From: Allonocardiopsis opalescens
Lineage (GTDB): Bacteria > Actinomycetota > Actinomycetes > Streptosporangiales > Streptosporangiaceae
NCBI RefSeq assembly: GCF_003002095.1
Contig: NZ_PVZC01000007.1
Coordinates: 186,001-250,000, forward strand
Reading direction: 5' to 3'
DNA: 64,000 nt
Below the pieces are notes generated by a model, which saw nothing but the letters and a program-made list of their open reading frames with translations, was not told the DNA's origin and did no database searches. This document shows positions 58,555 to 64,000 of the stretch, in pieces. How positions within the stretch are numbered: position 1 is the stretch's first letter; each line of letters opens with the position of its first letter. The translations under genes were made by a program, and so were the position numbers.

Positions 58555-59808
58555 GTGACCGCCAGCCCCGCCCCGGCGCATCCCGCGCAGCGACGCGTCC
58601 TGACCGTGCTGGTGGCCGCCCAGGTCCTCAGCGGTGCCGGGCTGGCCGCCGGCATCACGGTGGGCGCGCTGCTCGCCCAGGACATGCTCGGCTCCACCGG
58701 CCTGGCCGGGCTGCCCACCGCCCTGTTCACCATCGGCTCGGCCGCCGCCGCCGTCCTGATCGGACGCACCTCGCAGCGGCTGGGCCGGCGCGCCGGGCTG
58801 GCCGGCGGCTACGCCGCCGGGGCGGCCGGGGCGCTGGGCGTGGTCGCCGCCGCCGTCGCCGAGGCGCCGGCGCTGCTGTTCGCCGCGCTGTTCGTCTACG
58901 GCGCGGGCAGCGCCACCAACCTCCAGGCCCGCTACGCCGGCGCCGACCTGGCCGCCCCCGGGCTGCGCGCCCGGGCGGTGAGCACCGTGCTGGTGGCCAC
59001 CACCCTGGGCGCCGTGGCCGGCCCCAACCTGGTCACCCCGCTGGGCGATCTGGCCCGCGCCTGGGGGATCCCGCCGCTGGCCGGGCCGTTCATCCTGGCC
59101 GCGGCCGCCTACGCCGCGGCCGCGCTGGTCCTGTGGCTGCTGCTGCGGCCCGACCCGCTCACCACCGCCCGCGCCCTGGCCGCCGCCCACGAGGCCGCCG
59201 ACACCCCGGACCCGGGCGAGACCGGCGGCGGTGCCGCCGACCGGCGCCGCCTGGTGCTGGGGGCCGCCGTCATGGTCCTGGTCCAGCTCGTGATGATCGC
59301 GATCATGACGATGACCCCCGTCCACATGACCCACCACGGCCACTCGGTGGGCGCGGCCGGGCTGGTCATCGCGATCCACGTCGGCGCGATGTTCCTGCCC
59401 TCGCCGCTGTCGGGATTCCTGGTCGACCGCTACGGGGCGCCGCCCGTGGCCGCGGCCGCGGGACTCACCCTGGTCGCGGCGGGCCTGCTGGCCGCCCTGG
59501 CGCCGCCGCGCTCCGTCCCCCTGCTCGCCCTCGCGCTGGCCCTGCTGGGCCTGGGCTGGAGCCTCGGCCTGGTCAGCGGCACCGCGATCGTCACCGACAG
59601 CGTGCCGCTGGCCACCCGCGCCCGGACCCAGGGCATGGTCGACGTCGCCATCGCCGTGGCCGGCGCGGGCGGCGGCATGGCCTCGGGCCCCATCGTGGCC
59701 GCCGGCGGCTACACCGTCCTGTCACTGCTCGGCGGCGTCATCGCGCTGGCCATCCTGCCCGCGGTCGCCTACACCGCCCGCCCGCGCCCGGCGCCCGGCC
59801 GCGGCTGA
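58555..59808 (+). CDS. MFS exporter of the cluster
   Basis: A 417-residue major facilitator with twelve hydrophobic segments in two halves and a basic/acidic loop in the middle (about 215-235). IGRTSQRLGRRAGLAGGY (about 62-79) is the cytoplasmic loop 2-3 motif of drug-efflux members, and GFLVDRYGAPPVAAAAG (about 285-301) is its partner in the second half. An exporter of the cluster product or a resistance pump is likely. The GTG start follows GAAAGG. Its stop is three bases from the convergent RidA gene. Confidence 0.85.
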   Translation: MTASPAPAHPAQRRVLTVLVAAQVLSGAGLAAGITVGALLAQDMLGSTGLAGLPTALFTIGSAAAAVLIGRTSQRLGRRAGLAGGYAAGAAGALGVVAAAVAEAPALLFAALFVYGAGSATNLQARYAGADLAAPGLRARAVSTVLVATTLGAVAGPNLVTPLGDLARAWGIPPLAGPFILAAAAYAAAALVLWLLLRPDPLTTARALAAAHEAADTPDPGETGGGAADRRRLVLGAAVMVLVQLVMIAIMTMTPVHMTHHGHSVGAAGLVIAIHVGAMFLPSPLSGFLVDRYGAPPVAAAAGLTLVAAGLLAALAPPRSVPLLALALALLGLGWSLGLVSGTAIVTDSVPLATRARTQGMVDVAIAVAGAGGGMASGPIVAAGGYTVLSLLGGVIALAILPAVAYTARPRPAPGRG

Positions 59809-59811
59809 GGC

Positions 59812-60213
59812 TCAGGCGGGCAGGCTCGTGTCGATGACGCAGCTGATCTCGACGAGCTGGCCGGGGAAGGTCAGCTCGGTGACGCCGACGGCCGTGGCGG
59901 CCGCGCGGTGGCCGCCGAAGTACGCCCGGTTGCCCTCGGCCACCGCCGCCGCGTTGCGCACCAGGCCCACCACGTACAGGACCTGCGAGACGATCTGCCG
60001 CCGGGTGGCGCCGTAGTGGGCCAGGACCCTGTCGATATTGGCGTGGGTCCGCTCCAGCTGGGCGGCGAAGTCGTCCGGGGCGAACAGCCCGCCCGCGTCG
60101 TCGAAGGCGAGCTGCCCGGAGACGTGGATCAGGTCGCCGGACCTGACCGCCTGCGCGTAGCCGAACTCGCTCTCGGCCGGCACGCCGTGCTCGTACACCT
60201 CGGTGGTGGCCAT
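59812..60213 (-). CDS. RidA-family deaminase
   Basis: A 133-residue RidA/YjgF/Rid-family protein. GDLIHVSGQLAFDDAGGLF (residues 26-44), QLERTHANIDRVLAHYG (about 52-68) and the HRAAATAVGVTELTFPGQLVEISCVID segment, with the key Arg and Glu, are present, so it is probably an active imine deaminase. It would hydrolyse reactive enamines or imines, such as those made by amine oxidases or PLP enzymes. It is divergent from an HxlR regulator, its usual partner. The next convergent gene is the cluster's exporter, so a link to the cluster is possible. Confidence 0.88.
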   Translation of the reverse strand: MATTEVYEHGVPAESEFGYAQAVRSGDLIHVSGQLAFDDAGGLFAPDDFAAQLERTHANIDRVLAHYGATRRQIVSQVLYVVGLVRNAAAVAEGNRAYFGGHRAAATAVGVTELTFPGQLVEISCVIDTSLPA

Positions 60214-60246
60214 GGTTCCCGTCCTTCTGTCGTGCTCTCTTGCGGT

Positions 60247-60269
60247 TACTCGGAAACTATAGGAGAGTA
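60247..60269. promoter_or_regulatory. possible HxlR operator
   Basis: TACTC (60247-60251) and GAGTA (60265-60269) form an inverted repeat with a 13-base spacer containing ACTATAG, in the gap between the divergent RidA and HxlR genes. HxlR operators have this ACT...AGT spacing. Confidence 0.45.
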
Positions 60270-60314
60270 GATGCTGACCTGGAAGAACGCACTTTTCAGT
60301 GACTGAGGAACCTC

Positions 60315-60698
60315 ATGGTGACCAAGCACCAGTTCACGGGCTCGCCCGAGGACGCCGACCTGCGGCGCGCCGACTCCCTGGCGCGGCAGATCTTCTCGGA
60401 CGTGGCCAACAAGTGGGCCTTCCTGATCATCGAGGCCCTGGGCGAGGGCACCCTGCGCTTCAGCGAGCTGCGCGGGGAGGTCGAGGGCGTCAGCCACAAG
60501 ATGCTCACCCAGAACCTGCGCATGCTGGAGCGCTACGGCCTGGTCGAGCGGACGGTGCACCCCACCGTGCCGCCGCGGGTGGAGTACACCCTCACCGAGC
60601 CGGGCCGCGCGCTGCGGGCCACCGTCGACCAGATGTGCGGCTGGACCCACCGGTACCTCGGTGACATCGAGGCCGCCCGCCGCCGCTTCGACGGCTGA
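60315..60698 (+). CDS. HxlR-family regulator
   Basis: A 127-residue winged-helix protein. DVANKWAFLIIEALGEGTLRFSELRGEVEGVSHKMLTQNLRMLERYGLVERTVHPTVPPRVEYTLTEPGRAL (about 29-100) is the complete HxlR domain; the usual early Cys that senses redox or electrophiles in some members is absent. It is divergent from RidA and probably represses it and itself. Confidence 0.9.
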   Translation: MVTKHQFTGSPEDADLRRADSLARQIFSDVANKWAFLIIEALGEGTLRFSELRGEVEGVSHKMLTQNLRMLERYGLVERTVHPTVPPRVEYTLTEPGRALRATVDQMCGWTHRYLGDIEAARRRFDG

Positions 60699-60842
60699 CC
60701 GGCACCCGCGGACGGCCGGCCGCCCCGGGCACGCTCGCGCAGGCGGCGCGGCCGGGCATGTGCGCGGCCCACACCGGTCCGGCCGGACCTGTGGCGGCCG
60801 CGCCCATGGGCCAGGTCACATCGCGCGTCTAGCGTGCCGGGC

Positions 60843-61628
60843 ATGGCAGTGAGCAGCGGTGGAACCGCGCCCGTTCCGGCTCCTCTCGATCCGCGCGCCC
60901 GGTCCGCGCTGGTGACCGGCGCGGCCGGCGGGATCGGGCGGGCCTGCGCGGAGCGGCTGGCGGCGGCCGGACTGCACGTCCACCTGGCCGACGTGGACGC
61001 CGAAGGGCTGGCCGAGGCGGCGGCGGCCACCGGCGGGCGCGCGCACCTGGTCGACCTCACCGACGAGGCGGCCGCCGCGGCGCTGCCCGGCGAGGTCGAC
61101 GTGCTGGTCAACAACGCCGGAGTGCAGTACGTCGCGCCCGTGCCCGAGTTCCCGCCGGCCGAGTTCCGGCGCATGCACGCGCTCATGGTGCACGCTCCCT
61201 TCCTGCTCGCCCGCCGGGTACTGCCGTACATGTACGGCCGCGGGTGGGGGCGGATCGTCAACATCTCCTCGGTGCACGGGCTGCGGGCCAGTGCCTACAA
61301 GTCCGCCTACGTCTCGGCCAAGCACGCCCTGGAGGGGCTGAGCAAGGTCATCGCCGTGGAGGCGGCCGGCCGCGGCGTCACCAGCAACTGCGTCAGCCCC
61401 GGCTACGTGCGCACCCCGCTGGTGGAGCGGCAGATCGCCGAACTGGCGCGGGCGCACCGCATCAGCCGGGAGGAGGTCACCGAGCAGGTGCTGCTCGCCC
61501 GCTCGCCGCTCGGCCGGCTGGTCGACGCCGCCGACGTCGCCGAGACCGCCGCCTGGCTCTGCGGCCCGCACACCGCCGCCGTCACCGGCGCGAGCCTCAC
61601 CGTCGACGGCGGCTGGACGGCCACCTGA
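60843..61628 (+). CDS. 3-hydroxybutyrate dehydrogenase-like SDR
   Basis: A 261-residue classical SDR. ALVTGAAGGIGRACAERL (residues 22-39) binds NAD; NNAGVQYVAPVPEFP (about 89-103), the catalytic Ser in NISSVHGL and YVSAKHALEG (Tyr and Lys) follow. The SSVHGLRASAYKSAYVSAKH block is that of bacterial D-3-hydroxybutyrate dehydrogenases. The next gene is an MHS carboxylate transporter, which fits uptake and use of a hydroxy acid. The ribosome-binding site is weak; a GTG three codons upstream (60834) is an alternative start. Confidence 0.8.
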   Translation: MAVSSGGTAPVPAPLDPRARSALVTGAAGGIGRACAERLAAAGLHVHLADVDAEGLAEAAAATGGRAHLVDLTDEAAAAALPGEVDVLVNNAGVQYVAPVPEFPPAEFRRMHALMVHAPFLLARRVLPYMYGRGWGRIVNISSVHGLRASAYKSAYVSAKHALEGLSKVIAVEAAGRGVTSNCVSPGYVRTPLVERQIAELARAHRISREEVTEQVLLARSPLGRLVDAADVAETAAWLCGPHTAAVTGASLTVDGGWTAT

Positions 61629-61670
61629 CCCCGGCGCCGCCCCGCGCCCCGCTTCTCCCCCGCCCCTCCC

Positions 61671-61689
61671 GCCGCCGCCCGGCGGCGGC
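61671..61689. repeat. short palindrome between SDR and transporter
   Basis: GCCGCCGCC-C-GGCGGCGGC is a perfect 19-base palindrome in a very C-rich gap. It may be a weak transcription end or chance in GC-rich DNA. Confidence 0.3.
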
Positions 61690-61726
61690 CTACCCCCATC
61701 CGCACCCCCCGAAGACGGTGATCCCC

Positions 61727-63058
61727 ATGTCGCAGCCCGACTCACGCACCCCGTTCCACCGGGTCGTCGTGGCCAGCCTGATCGGCACCACGATCGAGTG
61801 GTACGACTTCTTCCTGTACGGCTCCGCCGCCGCGCTCGTCTTCAACCAGGTGTTCTTCCCCGACGCCGACCCGCTGGTCGGCACCCTGCTGGCCTTCACC
61901 ACCTACGCCGTCGGCTTCGTGGCCCGGCCCCTGGGCGGGCTGGTCTTCGGCCACTACGGCGACCGGATCGGCCGCAAGCAGCTGCTGGTGCTCAGCCTGC
62001 TGATGATGGGCGGCGCCACCTTCGCGATCGGCCTGCTGCCCACCTACGCCGCCATCGGCCTGGCCGCGCCGGTCCTGCTCACGCTGCTTCGGGTCGTGCA
62101 GGGCTTCGCGCTGGGCGGCGAGTGGGGCGGCGCCGTGCTCATCGTCTCCGAGCACGGCGGGCGACGGCACCGCGGCTTCTGGGCGTCGTGGCCGCAGGCC
62201 GGGGTGCCCTGCGGGAACCTGCTGGCCACCGCGGTGCTCGCCGTGCTGGCGGTCGTACTGTCCGAGGACGCCTTCCTCGGCTGGGGCTGGCGGGTGCCCT
62301 TCCTGCTGTCGGGGGTGCTGGTCGTGATCGGCCTGTGGGTCCGGCTCGCGGTGACCGAGTCGCCGGTGTTCGCCGAGGCGGCCGCCCGGGCCGAGGCCGC
62401 CGGGCGCCGCGAGCGCGCGCCGATCGTGGACGTGCTGGTCCACCACTGGCGGGAGGTGCTGGTGGCGATGGGCGTGCGGCTGGCCGAGAACGTCTCCTAC
62501 TACGTGCTGACCGCCTTCATCCTCGTCTACGCCACCCAGCAGGTCGGGCTGGACGACGGCACCGTGCTGAACGCGCTGCTGATCGCCTCGGCGGCGCACC
62601 TGGTCACCATCCCGCTGTGGGGCGCGCTCTCGGACCGCCTCGGCCGCCGGCCGGTGATCGCGATCGGCGCCGGCGGCGTCGCGCTGTGGTCCTTCGCCTT
62701 CTTCCCGCTGCTCGACCTCGGCACGCCGCTCATGGTGGTGGCCGCCGCCACCGGCGGGCTGGTGCTGCACGGCGCCATGTACGGGCCGCAGGCGGCCTTC
62801 TTCTCCGAGCTGTTCGGCACCCGGGTCCGCTACTCGGGCGCCTCGGTGGGCTACCAGCTCGCCTCCATCGGCGCCGGCGGGGTGGCCCCGCTGATCGCCA
62901 CCGCCCTGCTCGCCTCCTTCGGCTCCAGCCTGCCGATCTCGGTGTACGTGGCGCTCGCGGGGGCGCTCACCCTGGTCGCGGTCTGGGCCTCCCGGGAGAC
63001 CCGCGGCCGCGACCTGGCCGCCCCGCCCGGGGTGTCCGCCACCACCGGTCAGGTGTAA
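61727..63058 (+). CDS. MHS-family (MFS) carboxylate transporter
   Basis: A 443-residue symporter of the metabolite:H+ symporter group with twelve membrane segments. SLIGTTIEWYDFFLYGSAAALVFNQVFFP (residues 16-44) is the MHS signature; GHYGDRIGRKQLL (about 75-87) and GALSDRLGRRP (about 301-311) are the two MFS loop motifs. Substrates of such proteins include alpha-ketoglutarate, shikimate and proline betaine; here a hydroxy- or keto-acid fits the adjacent dehydrogenase. It starts 98 bases after the SDR gene. Confidence 0.88.
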   Translation: MSQPDSRTPFHRVVVASLIGTTIEWYDFFLYGSAAALVFNQVFFPDADPLVGTLLAFTTYAVGFVARPLGGLVFGHYGDRIGRKQLLVLSLLMMGGATFAIGLLPTYAAIGLAAPVLLTLLRVVQGFALGGEWGGAVLIVSEHGGRRHRGFWASWPQAGVPCGNLLATAVLAVLAVVLSEDAFLGWGWRVPFLLSGVLVVIGLWVRLAVTESPVFAEAAARAEAAGRRERAPIVDVLVHHWREVLVAMGVRLAENVSYYVLTAFILVYATQQVGLDDGTVLNALLIASAAHLVTIPLWGALSDRLGRRPVIAIGAGGVALWSFAFFPLLDLGTPLMVVAAATGGLVLHGAMYGPQAAFFSELFGTRVRYSGASVGYQLASIGAGGVAPLIATALLASFGSSLPISVYVALAGALTLVAVWASRETRGRDLAAPPGVSATTGQV

Positions 63059-63069
63059 CGATCGGCGCC

Positions 63070-64000
63070 ATGCGCGCCACATCCGCCGCCGCCCTGCGCC
63101 GGCTCCTCGCCCTGCTCGCCGACAACGCGCCGGTGGAGCGGTTCGGGGAGCCGGCCGCCCTGCTGCGGGCGGCCGGCGCCGACCCGGCCGAGGTGGCGGA
63201 GGTGGAGGCCGCCACCCTGGAGGCGCTGCGGGTGCACGGCGCGCTGGCCCAGCACCGCAGGCGCGAGGCGCAGCTGACCGCGCTCTTCGAGACCTCCGGC
63301 GACCTCGCCGCCTCCCGCGACCTGGACACGGTGCTGCGCGCCATCGTGCGCCGGGTGCGCCAACTGCTCGGCACCGACACCGCCTACCTGACCCTGGACG
63401 ACGAGGAGCGCGGCGACACCTACATGCGCATCACCGACGGATCCGTCTCACCGGTCTTCCAGCGGCTGCGGCTGGGCTACGGCGAAGGGCTCGGCGGGCT
63501 GGTCGCCAAGACGGCCGAGCCCTACGCCAGCGCCGACTACCTCAGCGACCCGCGCTTCGCGCACACCGCGGCCATCGACCGGGGCGTCGGCGAGGAGGGG
63601 CTGGTGGCGATCCTCGGCGTGCCGCTGCTGCTGGGCGAGCGCGTCATCGGGGTGCTCTTCGCCGCCGACCGGGCCGCCCGCGCCTTCACCCCCGACGAGG
63701 TTGCGCTGCTGTCCTCGCTCGCCGCGCACGCGGCGGTCGCGATCGACGCGACGAAGCTGCTGGCCGAGACGCGCGCCGCCCACGCCGGGCTGCGCGCCAA
63801 GAACGCGGCGGTGCAGCGGGCCGAGGAGGCGCACGACCGCCTCACCGACCTGGTGCTGCGCGGGGCGGACCTCACCGAGGTGGCCTCGGCCGTCGGCACG
63901 GTGCTGGCCGGCGGGGTCACGGTCACCGACGCCGGCGGCGCGGTCCTGGTCCAGGTGGGGACGGCGCCGCCCGCGGAGGCGGTCCGCGCCGTCGCCGAGT
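63070..64000 (+). CDS. GAF-domain regulator, 5' part
   Basis: The first 310 residues of a protein that runs past the window. A helical start (about 1-65) is followed by a GAF domain (about 75-215): DTVLRAIVRRVRQLLGTDTAYLTLDDEERGDTYMRIT and GLVAILGVPLLLGERVIGVLFAADRAARAFTPDEVALLSSLAAHAAVAID. A coiled segment (AETRAAHAGLRAKNAAVQRAEEAHDRLTDLVL) comes next. This is the layout of PucR/CdaR-like activators, whose helix-turn-helix is at the C-terminus. It probably controls the preceding dehydrogenase and transporter. Confidence 0.75.
   Translation, partial: MRATSAAALRRLLALLADNAPVERFGEPAALLRAAGADPAEVAEVEAATLEALRVHGALAQHRRREAQLTALFETSGDLAASRDLDTVLRAIVRRVRQLLGTDTAYLTLDDEERGDTYMRITDGSVSPVFQRLRLGYGEGLGGLVAKTAEPYASADYLSDPRFAHTAAIDRGVGEEGLVAILGVPLLLGERVIGVLFAADRAARAFTPDEVALLSSLAAHAAVAIDATKLLAETRAAHAGLRAKNAAVQRAEEAHDRLTDLVLRGADLTEVASAVGTVLAGGVTVTDAGGAVLVQVGTAPPAEAVRAVAE

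Overview
The window is very GC-rich, uses GTG and TTG starts freely, often joins genes by 4-base ATGA or GTGA overlaps, and carries families typical of filamentous actinomycetes: GPP34, YCII/DGPF with long sigma factors, HxlR, a PucR-like GAF regulator and a probable DUF5954 protein. It is chromosomal DNA of a high-GC actinomycete. A family such as Nocardiopsaceae or Streptomycetaceae is only a guess. I found no rRNA, tRNA, CRISPR array, insertion sequence or phage gene.

Layout. (1) 1-3.4 kb: the end of a Baeyer-Villiger-type monooxygenase coupled to a lactonase-like lipoprotein, then a probable DUF5954 protein. (2) 3.5-11 kb: a defence-like island that reads visibly less GC-rich. It holds a Shedu-type nuclease, a 1207-residue NLR-like STAND ATPase, a divergent nucleosidase-domain protein sharing a 15-residue motif with the ATPase, and a four-helix membrane protein. 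(3) 11-14.7 kb: TetR and AraC regulators with small NTF2-fold proteins and an NmrA-like reductase. (4) 14.8-23.2 kb: a frameshifted glycosidase-like gene divergent from a LacI regulator with two operators, then a four-gene catabolic operon (FAD oxidoreductase, hydantoinase/oxoprolinase, HExxH protein, transporter). (5) 23.3-27.5 kb: an ECF41 sigma factor divergent from an FAD oxidase, and a first YCII/ECF42 module. (6) 27.6-41.3 kb: a sugar or sugar-acid utilisation region with two GntR regulators, an ABC importer, two large glycosidase-like proteins, GlxR- and Hyi-like enzymes, a 2-hydroxyacid dehydrogenase and a GH1 beta-glucosidase. (7) 41.3-50.2 kb: CPBP protease, GPP34, TetR, an isomerase/Gfo-Idh-MocA pair, DUF998, a second YCII/ECF42 module and a secreted phosphoesterase. 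(8) 50.3-60.7 kb: a compact biosynthetic-looking cluster built round an adenylation-carrier-alpha-oxoamine synthase protein, with SDR, flavin amine oxidase, glutamine synthetase-like enzyme, SnoaL-like protein and MFS exporter, followed by RidA/HxlR. (9) 60.8-64 kb: a 3-hydroxybutyrate dehydrogenase-like SDR, an MHS-family transporter and the start of a GAF-domain regulator.

The two most unusual loci are the ATPase/nucleosidase pair at 4.8-10.1 kb, which looks like an NLR-type immune system signalling through a shared, possibly amyloid-forming motif, and the non-canonical synthetase cluster at 50.3-59.8 kb. Several regulatory sites can be read directly: ECF41- and ECF42-type promoters, LacI, TetR and GntR operators, and strong stem-loops after genes or between convergent genes.
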